Shown here: positions 1 to 9,659 of the stretch, piece by piece
How positions within the stretch are numbered: the stretch's first letter is position 1
Layout: every line of letters begins with the position of its first letter
Source of the DNA: Blasia pusilla
Lineage: Eukaryota; Marchantiophyta; Marchantiopsida; Blasiales
Direction of reading: 5' to 3'
Length of the DNA stretch: 64,000 bases
Assembly: GCA_050084515.1 (NCBI GenBank)
Contig: CM114274.1
Location: forward strand, 23,560,001-23,624,000
Notes under the pieces: generated by a model
The model's database searches: none
What the model was told of the DNA's origin: nothing
What the model saw: the letters and a program-made list of their open reading frames with translations, nothing else
Position numbers and translations under genes: made by a program

Positions 1-275
1 TTTATAGGTCTCAAGTAGTACATTATATAGACACTAATTCCCCAACCAGAATGAACTAACCCTATAGAAATACTTCAGTACCTTGCATACATCCAACAAA
101 ATTGTATTGTAATAGACCATCTAACCTAGATGGACTAACTTTCATAGATTATTGGACAAGTTATGAATTACTGAAAGAGTATCCAAAACAACAACAATAA
201 GGCATAGGACTCGATAATCTGGGAAATGTTGTATGTAAGACCACACGAATTGTTAGATTCACAGAATTTCCCTCT

Positions 276-1399
276 ATGCATATTACTTCTGATACATATC
301 TACGTCTTAGGAACGCACATGTAATTGTTGTGGATGAATGTTCTATGTTGACACCTAAACTACTCCAAGCAATGAGGTTAAATGGTGGGAAATGGGAATT
401 TCCCAGCATGTTTGGGAAATTAGTATTGTTAGTTGGTGACTTTTTTCACTCTTGTATGTACCCATAAAACTGTAGACTTCGGTCGATGTTGTCACTTATC
501 TACATCAACATTCATGCAAAACGCAACTATTTATGGGCTATCCATTCCAGTAAGGCACAATTATGATCCAGAATACTCATCCCTGTATATACCCATAAAA
601 CTATAGACTCCTGTCGATGTTGTCACTTGTCTATATCAACATTCATGCAAAACGCAACTATTTATGGGCTATCCACTCCAGTAAGGCACAATTATAATCC
701 AGAATACTTGTTGTTTTTAAACTCTATTAGAACTCGTGAACCATCACAAATTTAGATTGACCAATGCCTACGTCACTATTTTGTGTCTGAAAATGAAGCT
801 ACTGATTTCATACAGTCATATACAACTATAGTATGCACTCATCGTGAAGATATAGATATCATTAATATGCTCACAATTAGGCATCTGTTTGGTGATGCTT
901 CAATACTATAGGTGAAAGTAAAGTCAGATGCCCCATTACATTCTGCATTTAGTGATTGGGTAGATGATCACCAACTGCCTTTTCTTGCTCTCAATTGTCA
1001 AGTGATTCTTACATGTAATATTAACTTGAAAATCCAGGTAGCAAATGGATCTTTAGCTGTTATTTCAGATTTACTCCATAAGGATGATGAATAGTAACAA
1101 TAGTTGTGAAAATTGTATCTTGTGGTCAATATGTAAATGTAAATAGATCCAAATTTACAACTCTAAGGTATGACTCTAATCGCAAGTATACTAAAAGAAC
1201 GTTTCCCTTAATGCTTGTTTACGCTATGACGGGGCATAAAAGTCAGGGCTCTACAATTCTTGGTCGTTGTCTTCTAGTAATTGGATCTATTTTTTCTCTT
1301 GGACTTGCATATGTTATGTTATCTAGAGTAAAAACACGCGAGAATCTTAAAATTTTTGGACCTCTCCGTCCAGAGGACTTCGTGCTTTTCATATTATGA
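276..1399 (+). pseudogene. PIF1-type helicase remnant (Helitron-like)
   Basis: Several ORF pieces in different frames together read as the C-terminal half of a PIF1/RecD-family DNA helicase of the kind carried by plant Helitrons. The first piece has a Walker B-like VIVVDECSML near 325 and an FGKLVLLVGDFF segment near 412, matching the PIF1 'FGGKxVVxGGDFRQ' block. A middle piece (about 760-1090) has the HREDIDIIN and LALNCQVILTCNIN-like segments. The last piece (1106-1399) has YAMTGHKSQGST and LAYVMLSRVKTRENLKI, corresponding to the terminal 'NKSQGQT' and 'YVALSRV' motifs. The coding sequence is broken by stops, frameshifts and a 131-bp tandem duplication, so it cannot be functional. The N-terminal Walker A region and any Rep domain would lie left of the window. 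Helitron origin is inferred from the helicase type; no Helitron terminus is seen next to it. Confidence 0.75.
453..714. repeat. 131-bp tandem duplication inside the helicase remnant
   Basis: Two adjacent near-identical units start at 453 (tgtatgtacccataaaac) and 584 (tgtatatacccataaaac), each running to a gaatac motif at 571 and 702. The period is 131 bp, with only a few substitutions between units. The duplication interrupts the PIF1 reading frame. Confidence 0.85.
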
Positions 1400-1448
1400 G
1401 GTTTAATTGTAGTGATCTAATGTACATTTCCAATCGAATTAGTTCAAC

Positions 1449-1948
1449 ATGGCATCACACAGCTACACAAACAAAAGGAGGAACACCATATCACATGCTC
1501 AAGGTAGTCTTGTAGTACAGGCTCAGGATTCTTCTCATTCTCTACCTCTATATGAGCACGAAACGAATCTAAGTGTAGGTCAAGCAAGTGTGGCACAACC
1601 TACTGATCAGCATCAACAACCTACACGTGAGGTGAGCAATTATTCAGAGTCCACATTCAAATTTATTATTTTATAGACTTTTCCTCTTTAACATAATTTT
1701 GCAGGTGCCCACAACTTATCTCGACTTTGCAAGCATGCTATTGGACGATATTAATGCTCATCAACCTGAGGTTTGGCCAAGATTCACAACACCTACTGAA
1801 AACCAGATGAAATATTTAGATAATTTAGCCTACCAGCCAGCATTTTGGGAACATAGGATGACTGGCCGCCAAATTCAGACATTCATAAATCAAGGCCAAC
1901 TATGGGATTCCAAATTGAGTGAGTTAAATAAGGATGGTCCAACCACAG
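1449..1948 (+). CDS. Unidentified two-exon ORF (probable mobile-element cargo)
   Basis: An ATG at 1449 opens a frame (MASHSYTNKRRN...) that is Ser/Gln/His-rich and looks disordered. It reaches a plausible donor (gtgagc) near 1632. A pyrimidine-rich stretch ending in tttgcag at about 1704 looks like an acceptor, after which the frame continues as VPTTYLDFASMLLDDINAH to about 1948, where acag|gtagac could be another donor. I recognise no domain. It lies about 50 bp downstream of the PIF1 helicase remnant on the same strand, so it may be an accessory gene of the same Helitron-like unit or a captured host fragment. Splice sites are read by eye. Confidence 0.35.
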
Positions 1949-2039
1949 GTAGACACTAATTTTATTTTCTTTGCATTCTAGCTCCTGATTTCACACCTCA
2001 TTTTATCCAGATCTTCTCCATAATTCTCTTGAATTGTGA

Positions 2040-2417
2040 CTCTCAAGCATTCAGAAGGAAGCACTCAAGTTCAAAAAAGTAGATTTCAAAGAGACATCCT
2101 TGACAAGACAGGATGGAGCTAGGTTGCTCAATGTTGTCTCAGGAGGAATAAGATTAGATCAAATGAGGACACTTAAGCATGAGATGCACTTACCATTAAG
2201 CATGCTCATTGATCACACATTTGTGAAAGCCACACATTTTCTTGACGGCATGAAAGCTGCTAAAGAAGCTAGGCAACTGCTTGAATTTGAACCTCTACCA
2301 ATTGATCTTGATAATACAAACACACTTCCCCCTCTGCCAAAGTTGGAAGATGTCATAGTTCTGTCTTCTACACCTGGCAATAATAACTTGAGAGCAACAA
2401 TCTCTGCTATCAATTAG
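2040..2417 (+). CDS. Unidentified ORF, possible downstream exon
   Basis: An open frame runs from just after a TGA near 2037 to a TAG at 2415. It contains TRQDGARLLNVVSGGIRLD and an acidic/proline C-terminal part ending NNNLRATISAIN. There is no ATG at its left end, so it is more likely an internal or terminal exon than a separate gene. It has the same orientation as 1449-1948 and could be spliced to it. No family is recognised. Protein-like composition is the main support. Confidence 0.3.
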   Translation, partial: LSSIQKEALKFKKVDFKETSLTRQDGARLLNVVSGGIRLDQMRTLKHEMHLPLSMLIDHTFVKATHFLDGMKAAKEARQLLEFEPLPIDLDNTNTLPPLPKLEDVIVLSSTPGNNNLRATISAIN

Positions 2418-3478
2418 GATGTTCCCAATATCATACCATCTGCTGCAGACCAGTTTGGGGTTGCATCCACCTCCTATGACCCCAATAGCATCATCACATC
2501 ACCCAACAAGCGCAAGTGCGCTTAGTCAAGTGTCTTTTCAGTTTCCTTCCTGAACAGGTCAAATATAGGTACTACTTCTCTCTTTATTGTTATCAATATC
2601 AGGTTGTCTATTACTATATGTAAATTAACAACTTCCCACTCTTTTAATCAAATTTTCAGGTTCACGTGAGGTAACTTCTTTCTGCAATTTCTTCTTATGC
2701 AGGACAAAACTGCTTCTTGTCACAATATTCTACAAAGTTTCTTCACTATTGCTTTCATATGATAATTCACTGATTGCATTGTCTTCCGCTTAGATATTCA
2801 TAGTATTTTTTTTCTTATCCATTTCCATGGATTGAAATTACTACTCTTGAGATCATATATTCATTTTCATACTTCTGTTTCTAAGTTATTTGAAATATAT
2901 TCTCTTATTACTACTACAAACTCTCCATATATCTTTCAGCTTGGTTGTTCTTGTATTCAAGACTTATATGAGCATTGATATTGCTCTTTCAAAATTCAAT
3001 AAAGTCTCTTCACTCATTTCTCAACCATCACTACATCTTTCAATAATTCAGAAGGTTTTGTGGTTTGTGAAAGGGTATTTCTCCTTGTTTTCAAATGCTA
3101 AATCTGTTTTATTAACAATCAAGTTAAGTATCTATACACTTTTCTCATTACTTTTTCTCACTTGCTCAATCTCTGGTATTCAGCTCAAATGGAATTTTTG
3201 TTTCAGTTAAACATTTTTATTAGTAACAAAGGTAACACTTCACATCTCATTACTTTCACTTCTCAGTGTTGGGGCCTCATTTTAAATCTTACAATTTTAT
3301 TTCACTTGCTCTTAGTGCTTGTGTTATCTCCGCTACACTTTATCATTTTTCAGGCATTTGCACGTTCTAATCAACATTACATATTTCTACAGTAAGAACT
3401 TCTTCTTTTACGTCTATTTAATGTCATCTCCAAATTTTTTTCTTCGTTGTAGACTCAACACTTCAAGGTACGCAAACC
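2418..3478. other. AT-rich spacer, no gene recognised
   Basis: Strongly T-rich, low-complexity sequence. Open frames here encode Phe/Leu/Ser-rich peptides typical of T-rich DNA and have no recognisable motif. It may be intron or UTR of the flanking unidentified ORFs. Confidence 0.5.
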
Positions 3479-3886
3479 ATGGCGACGTCCCAACTTCCAC
3501 CTTCATCTTCGAGCTCACATCCACGAGCAGGTATGAATGTCAACCTGAATTTGGATTTTTGTACACCAGCGCAAGAACACCATGGATCAAGGAAGCCTTC
3601 AGTTTCACTCAATGTTTACCACAACATATCAGTGGCACTCAATAAGGCTGAAAGGAGATCAACACATTTGTCTACAGAAATAGGTGTTCTCAAGGACATG
3701 TTAGGTTTAGCTTGTGATGAATCACACAATTATATGTTGAGGCTCCAGTCTACAGAGGAGCAACTTTGTATAGCTAGAGATGAATTTGTTGATATCTCAA
3801 AGGGTGTAGTTGATTTGATTCGTGATGATCCAAGGCTAAGTCTCCAATTGTTGGTGATTCAGTCAATGTTTCGATTGAACAAATAG
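3479..3886 (+). CDS. Unidentified 135-aa ORF with helical C-terminal half
   Basis: An ATG at 3479 starts a 135-residue frame ending at TAG 3884-3886. The first 20 residues are Ser/Pro-rich (SQLPPSSSSSHPRAG). Residues of about 45-130 are rich in Leu, Glu, Lys and Arg with heptad-like spacing, suggesting a short coiled coil. No family is recognised. It follows the helicase remnant and other ORFs on the same strand and may be the last exon or gene of that mobile unit. The clean stop and protein-like composition make it the best-preserved ORF of this cluster, but function is unknown. Confidence 0.35.
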   Translation: MATSQLPPSSSSSHPRAGMNVNLNLDFCTPAQEHHGSRKPSVSLNVYHNISVALNKAERRSTHLSTEIGVLKDMLGLACDESHNYMLRLQSTEEQLCIARDEFVDISKGVVDLIRDDPRLSLQLLVIQSMFRLNK

Positions 3887-3899
3887 TCACAAAGCATTA

Positions 3900-4486
3900 T
3901 CAGACATATGAAGCAAGTTCATGGATGTAGTTTGGTACACCAATCAAGTGTAATCAGTTCTGTTTAGATATTTTCAATATCATAGTCTTTGTCATGTCTG
4001 AGTAGCCGATAGGCCGAGATCTATCATGGATAGGGCATAGGAGGCAACGGACTGTCTTGAGTGTAACTTTGTCCTGTTGTGTCAGATGAGATTGAGGATA
4101 GGTCCTTTGTGCCAGGAACGTCATTTTTTGACTTTCTTGTTGAGGTCTTTCACAACCGGTTGACTTGTTGAGCAGGTCACCCGCCCCTGGTAACCTGTAC
4201 ATGTAGGTTACCAAGAGGATAGCTATTTTTAGGGGAAGAGCCTTTTGGCTCTTCCCAATCCTATATAAGGGAGAAAGATAGCTTTCCCAAGCCATCTTTC
4301 TCATGTTGGGCTATTGGAGCACCTCTCTTGTTTGTATGTGAGATAGGACCAGGCTGCTAGTGTGCGGATTCCTTGCTAGCGTAGGGTGGTTGAGGCTTGA
4401 TATGCCGATGTAGAGTGAGGAGTGGATTTTTAGGCCAAGATGTGCCATTTTTACTACTCTTTATTTTTACATGAGAAAGATGGCTC
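3900..4486 (+). promoter_or_regulatory. Promoter-like segment with TATA box just left of retroelement copy 1
   Basis: A good TATA box (ctatataagg) lies at 4261-4270, with GC-richer sequence before it and a short direct repeat of the agaaagat/agctttccc type around 4250-4300. This resembles an LTR U3/R promoter, but it shows no match by eye to the LTR of copy 1 (8808-8943). It could be an unrelated solo LTR or the 5' part of a rearranged element. Confidence 0.3.
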
Positions 4487-5705
4487 GTGAGGCAAGCGTG
4501 GAGTCATGCCTTTATCCCAGAGCCGCGAGATTCAGATGGCGATCGGGCTCTTGGAGTGAAGACGTTGACCTCACTGGATACCACATCCGTTGTGTGGCAA
4601 TGTCGTGAGGAGGATGTTAGGGTGTTAGATTTCTTCATAGGGATTAGCACCGGATTCGCTGCGGTATTGCAATTGGGCATACGGGTGCATCAGTAACTTT
4701 AAGTGGAGAGAGATGAGACCGCACGGCGAGTATCATTACGTCACGTGGCGAGATTGGTCCAGAGGTATCCTGAGTTGTTGCCGGCATGTGCAATACAGGG
4801 ATATCATCATACACTACCCCCCGATATCTCTTTATCACGCGCACGATCTTGATAGAGTTGGCACCATTCATTTGGTGATTGTTGGATGGCTATGTCATGG
4901 TCATTCATCAGGTGGCCGAGGGTTTGGATTGCAGGACCGAGATCAGGGATGTTTTGGGAGATGCTATGAGTAGTACGACACTTGCAAGAGAGTCAGACAT
5001 GTTCTCCGGCGTACATTTGGAGAATTTGCCATTGTTGGGAGACACTTGTGCACGTGTGATGATGAGTGTGCATCAAGTGAGGTCCTGGCTGGGACCTGCT
5101 GTGTTGTTAGATGCAGCGAGAATTGGATCACGTGCCCATCGTCCACGACTATGATGGACAAACTTGATATCATCAGAGGTACTGAGTCGAGCACGCGATG
5201 GAATCCAGAGAGCACCACTTCTCGTAGTGAATGCTATTTTGGGCTCATGGCATGGATCTCAAGTGGTGACATGGGATGATAGACCACCGTTGGTAATGGC
5301 CAATAGGGTGGGGGAGTTGAGGGCAGCCTTACCTACGTTGGTGAGCTTCCCAACATCCCATGCCTTTTGTCAAGGAGGGTCAGGCATGATTTGGGATGAG
5401 ATGACCCGGCATTGGAGGAGCCTACAATAGATGAGCGCGAGCACGCCATGGGGTTCAATAAGGGTACTAAGACGGTGCCACGTATGACGGAGGCATCCCG
5501 GAGACGAGTGTTGGGGCAGGCAATGGACCTCAACTCTCTCACATGGATAGTCAGCCTAGGTATGGTTAAGCAGAGATGGATGCAAGTGTCATCCATGCCG
5601 TCACGTCCACGAGTTGGAGCATTGCCTATAGGATCTGTACAGGAATTGGCTAGGGGTGGGACGAGGAGAGATAGGCACCCATGGACTTCATGGGACGTCG
5701 TTTGA
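4487..5705 (+). pseudogene. C5-cytosine DNA methyltransferase domain, retroelement copy 1
   Basis: Pieces in several frames give the C5-methyltransferase motifs in canonical order. Motif I (VLDFFIGISTGFAAVL, from 4622) is the S-adenosylmethionine-binding block. Motif IV is GWLCHGHSSGG (4884-4916), with the catalytic Cys codon TGT at 4893-4895; the usual Pro before Cys is Leu. Motif VI is HLENLP (5014-5031). GSRAHRPRL-stop-WTNL (5125-5166) resembles the 'HRARYFWGNLP' block of DNMT3-type enzymes, with TGA replacing a Trp codon. The final block starts EREHAMGF (5433) and continues RRRVLGQAMDL, like the DNMT3 'ERVFGFP...LLGRSWSV' end. The order is not permuted, which argues against plant DRM enzymes. 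There are at least two frameshifts and internal stops. Assignment to C5-MTases is firm; the DNMT3 affinity is likely but needs a tree. Confidence 0.85.
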
Positions 5706-6049
5706 GCGGAGAGTGAGAAAGCAGCCAGAGCAGCATATGCTCATTTTTTGGATGTGGAGCCTGTGTAGGAGGTCAGAGTGGAGTGGTTGTTGCGGAGGTG
5801 GCTAGGGTTGCGACATAGCAACCAAAGCCGGTGGTTACGTCCTCTCCGAGTGAGGTCACAATGGAGTCTTTGGAGCCTGTCATAGGTCTCAAGTTGATAG
5901 GAGGAGAGCGACAGAAAGTTCATAGGTTTGTGAGAGGGCATGTTAGTTTTTTTTCCTTCAGTATGAGAGACTTGGGTACTCTGAAGGGTTCCGAGATGCG
6001 GATTGAGTTGGCTAGTGATACGTCGATCTTTCATTGACCCTACAAGTAT

Positions 6050-7105
6050 TCTGATATGGAGCAAGCCTTGATTCACAAAAGGAGTGAAGACTTGTTGGAG
6101 GTAGGACTTTTGGAGTTATCACATGGGGAGTATGCATCTGCCACAGTCATGCCGGCGAAGAAGGATATGTATAGCAATTGGACGGATAGGCGGATGTGTG
6201 GAGATTACCGTCCTATCAACCGATAGACGAGGTCAGATTGGTATGCCATGCCTACTCCTAAGGAGATCTTTGATGTTGTAGGCCATGCAAAGATCTTCAA
6301 TACTTTAGATCTCCGTGCTGGCTATCATCACCTTCCTATCAGATTGGAGGACATGGAGAAGACAACATTATGGGGGATAAATCGGTTTGGGAGAGATTGC
6401 TTGTATCAGTGGCGGTTCTTACCATTTGGGTTGAAGAACGCGCATGCGGAGTTTCAGAGAGTGATAGATAGGAGTGGATTAGGTGTTCAGCAGACAAAGG
6501 TGGAGGCTATTGCGCAGATTCCACGCCCTACAGATGTGTGTCGAGTTCGAGCGTTTCTTGGACTGGCCAACTTCTATTGATGGTATGTCAAGGGTTCTAG
6601 TGCAATCGCGAAGTCTTTGACCTTGTTGACTAGACTTGATCAGGTTTGGTTGTGAGGAAATGATCATGAGCTCAAGGACAGGTTGACATCCTCACCCATT
6701 TTATAGAGATCGGTCAGGGGTCGCCCATTCCAGTTACATATGGATTGGAGCATGTTGGGTGTAGGAGCAGTGCTTACTTAGAGGGATGACGAGGAGAGGG
6801 AGTTTGTTGTGGCTTACGTGAGCCAATCGTACAACATTGCAAAGGCAAAGTACAGTTCCTACAAGGGAGAGTGATTGGCTGCAGTGTGGGCCATGGCACA
6901 TTTCGGGTGCTATTTATTCGGCAACCCTTTCACACTTACCACTGATCATCAGCCGTTGAGGTGGTTGATGGAGTCCAACAAGATTACGGAAAAGCTTGCC
7001 ATGTGGGCTCTATTACTACAAGATTATGAATTAGAGGTGGTTCACAAGCCAAGTCGTCTGAACAAGGATGCGGATGGGTTGAGTCATAACCCATGTCCGA
7101 GTTAG
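6050..7105 (+). pseudogene. Reverse transcriptase-RNase H of retroelement copy 1
   Basis: RT is visible from about 6050 (frame RYSDMEQALIHKRSEDLLEV) through MCGDYRPINR, AMPTPKEIFDVVGHAKIF, LDLRAGYHHLPIRLED and FLPFGLKNAHAEFQRVIDR, all typical of Ty3/gypsy RT. At about 6470 the sequence jumps from FQRVIDR to LGVQQTKVEAI. Comparison with copy 2 shows that about 190-200 bp, including the YIDD active site, are deleted. The connection domain (FLGLANFY) follows. RNase H is seen at about 6730-7105, with LAAVWAMAHFGCYLFGNPF, TDHQPLRWLM and DADGLSHNP. Internal stops occur in both domains. Confidence 0.85.
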
Positions 7106-7379
7106 AGAGACAACACAGGAGCTTGATGGCACGGATAGAGTGATGAGGAGATGATGCCCGGTTGGCATGCATATGCCTATCTTTGTTGGTTGACTATGGT
7201 AGGTCAGCCGCAGGTGATGACTCCAGTGGTGGGGTCGGATGATGAGTCTTTGGATCCGGAGTTTAGTGAGGAGGCGACAGGTGGTCGTGATATCCATGAC
7301 GACGTGGAGGTTGTAGAGTTCTTGCGCACTGGCATCATAGCGAGCATAGTGAGTGCTAGGGAGCGGGATTGGATCCTAC

Positions 7380-8560
7380 AAAGAGCCATGAGGTTCAGGT
7401 GGGAGGGGACTCATATTTTGCGGGTATGGGAAAATGGTAGGATACAAGTGGTATCTCATCCTTCCCAGCGAGCACGTGTAGTGCGACATGCCCATGAGGA
7501 GTTGGGACATTTTGGAATAAAACATACTTACAACTTACTCTAGGTTCAATATTGGTGGAGCGGCATGCATACTAGGGTACAGCAGTGTATGGCAAGATGT
7601 ATGGTATGTGACAGAGTACGAGCATCCTTCAACGCTCCCACTCCACTGTTACATCCTTTGCCGATTATGGGTTTAGGTTATCGATGGAGTTTAGACTTTG
7701 GGGGACCTTTGCCATTGATGGGGCGTCATTATAAGTACCTGTTGGTCATGGTGAGCATTTCTCCAAGTGGATAGAGTTGGTGGCACTATCGGACAAGGCA
7801 AGCGAGGGAATAGCTTATGCTTTTCTAGATCATATGTTTAGTCATTTTGGTGCACCGACGAAGGTGTTGACTGGCGAGGGTGCCGAGTTGAAAAGAGAGT
7901 TTGAGGCCTTGTGTGATCAGGCATTGATAGATCACCGCACCACGTCTAGAGATCATCATGAGGTGGATGGGTTGGCGGAGAGAGTAGTACAAACGGTGAA
8001 GAGAGTATTGCGCAAGTATGGCTTGCAACGCGGACAGTTGAGGAAGTGGGACCTAGAGTTGCCATGGTTGGCTTTGGGTTATCGCTTTAGTTGGCAGACA
8101 TCCTTGGTGTCATTTTCACCCTAATTTTTGCTCTTTGGGAGAGAGCCAGATTTACCTGCAGCTATTCGACGTGAGATGACGGAGGTGTTAGATCTTGTTG
8201 ATCCAGATGTGTGGGTACAAGCGTGTTCTCAAAGGGCGGAGATTTTTCGTAGAGTTATGCCTATCGCCTATGAGAACTTAGCTATTGCTCAGCATAGAGA
8301 TATATTGAGGTACGCGACGATTCGTGGAGGAGGTTATCGTCCAAGGATTATGAGGTTTCATCCTGGAGATTACGTGTATTTACAACACGTGGCACCCACG
8401 ACGCTAGATGTCACTGCAGGGCGCACAATCCTTCGTATGCGTGAGGTATTACCGAATGGAGTCCTCATGTTGGAGGGACGGGATTGTATGGTTTGGAAGG
8501 ATCATGTGCGCAATTGTGCGCTATGTCATCTTCTGAACATGGATGGGATAGTGGATCTGA
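7380..8560 (+). pseudogene. Integrase of retroelement copy 1
   Basis: The N-terminal HHCC zinc domain is visible as HAHEELGHFGIKHTYNLL followed by WWSGMHTRVQQCMARCMVCD (about 7485-7610). The core follows with SLDFGGPL (first Asp, near 7690) and GAPTKVLTGEGAEL (about 7850-7885), where the second catalytic Asp expected in 'LTDxGxEF' is Gly. HHEVDGLAERVVQTVKR (about 7957-8005) supplies the catalytic Glu. A C-terminal region ends in GDYVYLQ and DHVRNCALCHL, like the GPY/F-type module. A stop near 8122 and others interrupt the frame. The loss of Asp adds to the evidence that the copy is dead. Confidence 0.85.
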
Positions 8561-8586
8561 GCTTGGTAGTGGTACCTGCAGGCTTG

Positions 8587-8725
8587 AGGTGTATGTTGTG
8601 CGGATTTGTGAGGGATGCAGCCACCATGTTGGTATGTGATGGTTGTTCTTGAGGGTGGCAGATGTGATGTCTGATCCCCCCTCTTGATGTAGTTCCCACG
8701 GGACGATGGATGTGTCTGAGATGTG
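8587..8725 (+). other. PHD zinc finger at the C terminus of the integrase ORF, copy 1
   Basis: In the integrase frame the sequence reads LRCMLCG, then TMLVCDGCS, GWQM, CLIPPLDVVPTGRWMCLRC. This is the C4HC3 spacing of a PHD finger (CxxC...LVCDGC..GWH..CL.PPL..P.G.W.C..C). The His is Gln here, and two TGA stops (8650 and 8662) interrupt it, both easily explained by decay. PHD fingers commonly read histone H3 tail states, so a targeting role like that of chromodomains in chromoviruses is a reasonable inference. Copy 2 has the same module (58480-58610). Confidence 0.75.
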
Positions 8726-8807
8726 TATAGGGTAGTAGGTCATGTTAGGGAGATGTGATATTTTCTATCTGGAGTTTGGGGGATCCAACTGCCAACTAGG
8801 GGGCGGC

Positions 8808-8943
8808 TGTGTGATTTCCATGTATATGTATGAGTTGATTTCTGTACATGTGTGGATCTACCCGTATGTGGGGAAGATCAGTATTGTGTGGTGTGGATGT
8901 GACTAGCGATGTATGTTGTGTAGCGATGTGTATGCGCATGACA
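8808..8943 (+). repeat. 3' LTR (short, TG...CA) of retroelement copy 1
   Basis: A polypurine tract (aactagggggcggc, 8794-8807) is directly followed by TGTGTGATTTCC at 8808. The segment ends with gcgatgtatgttgtgtag...gcgcatgaca at 8943, giving TG...CA ends. The tail matches those of 58789-58914, 59587-59712 and 61890-62059. If these ends are right the LTR is only about 136 bp, which is short for gypsy, so it may instead be a truncated LTR. Confidence 0.6.
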
Positions 8944-9659
8944 TCTTACATAACATACTTGGAAACTTCAACTAAATTTAAGTCGTTATCCACCTAAAGT
9001 TCTCATGAATTTCTTTCAAACTTCCATGCTTGCAATAAACCGTAGTGTATTTCCAACTGTTACTTTTTATAACTTTCTGGTATAACTCTAGAGACACACT
9101 TACATGACAATTGTAGACACTTGCTCTATCCATACAGATTTATTTTTGTTTTCTTATTTTTGTCATATTGCAGCACTATTGAAGATTTGCTTCCTTCTAT
9201 TCAATTTCATTTTGTCCCTCTCAAAGTCTCCTGTCCTCCACTATATCTAATTATCATTTATACATTTCACTTCTCATGTGCTCAAAATCTGCCACATTTA
9301 CTCAAAATCACATTTTCAGTACACATGCAAAACTGCATAAACATATATTACATTTCCTAATTATCTCTTCAATATGTTTTACAACAGTCCAACTCATTTT
9401 CACATTATATTTTAACTCCACAATTATTTTACTCACATATCTAAATAAATCTTCAGCATGTACAACATTCATTCATTCATACGTGTTCACCATAAATTTT
9501 CTTACATACTCAAAAGACATAAGATAAGAATTCGCTTTTGTAACCTTGTCCATTCATATTCTATTCACACATTCCGTTTCTTTACTATTGGACTTAACAA
9601 AACTTGTCCACTTAGAATACTCTACACGCTACTCACACTAAAATCATTTCTATAACCCC
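8944..9659. other. AT/T-rich spacer, nothing recognised
   Basis: T- and C-rich low-complexity sequence. Its short ORFs (Phe/Ile/Ser-rich) look non-coding. Confidence 0.5.

Larger units (their letters stand above)
4487..8943 (+). mobile_element. Ty3/gypsy retrotransposon copy 1 with DNA methyltransferase and PHD finger (degenerate)
   Basis: The order along the + strand is C5-cytosine methyltransferase (4600-5600), reverse transcriptase (about 6050-6600), RNase H (about 6730-7105), integrase (about 7380-8560), PHD finger (8587-8725), polypurine tract (8794-8807) and LTR (8808-8943). Gag and protease are absent, so the copy is 5'-truncated within the linker before the methyltransferase. RT-RH-IN order assigns it to Ty3/gypsy. 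It is collinear with copy 2 at 49898-59712, which shows that the methyltransferase and PHD are parts of the element and not chance insertions. Many stops and frameshifts make it inactive. The RT also lacks the segment that holds YxDD. Confidence 0.85.

Noticed and set aside
2890-3400. Hydrophobic ORFs resembling membrane proteins
   Set aside because: T-rich DNA produces Phe/Leu-rich frames by chance. Overlapping frames show the same bias and there is no clear start context.
4487-5705. Alternative reading of the methyltransferase as a plant DRM enzyme
   Set aside because: DRM enzymes have permuted motifs (VI-X before I-V). Here motif I comes first and the ERExAMGF block last, as in non-permuted enzymes.
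4487-5705. Alternative reading as a captured host methyltransferase gene that merely lies next to a retroelement
   Set aside because: The same arrangement recurs at 54558-55690 with protease before and RT after, so it belongs to the element.
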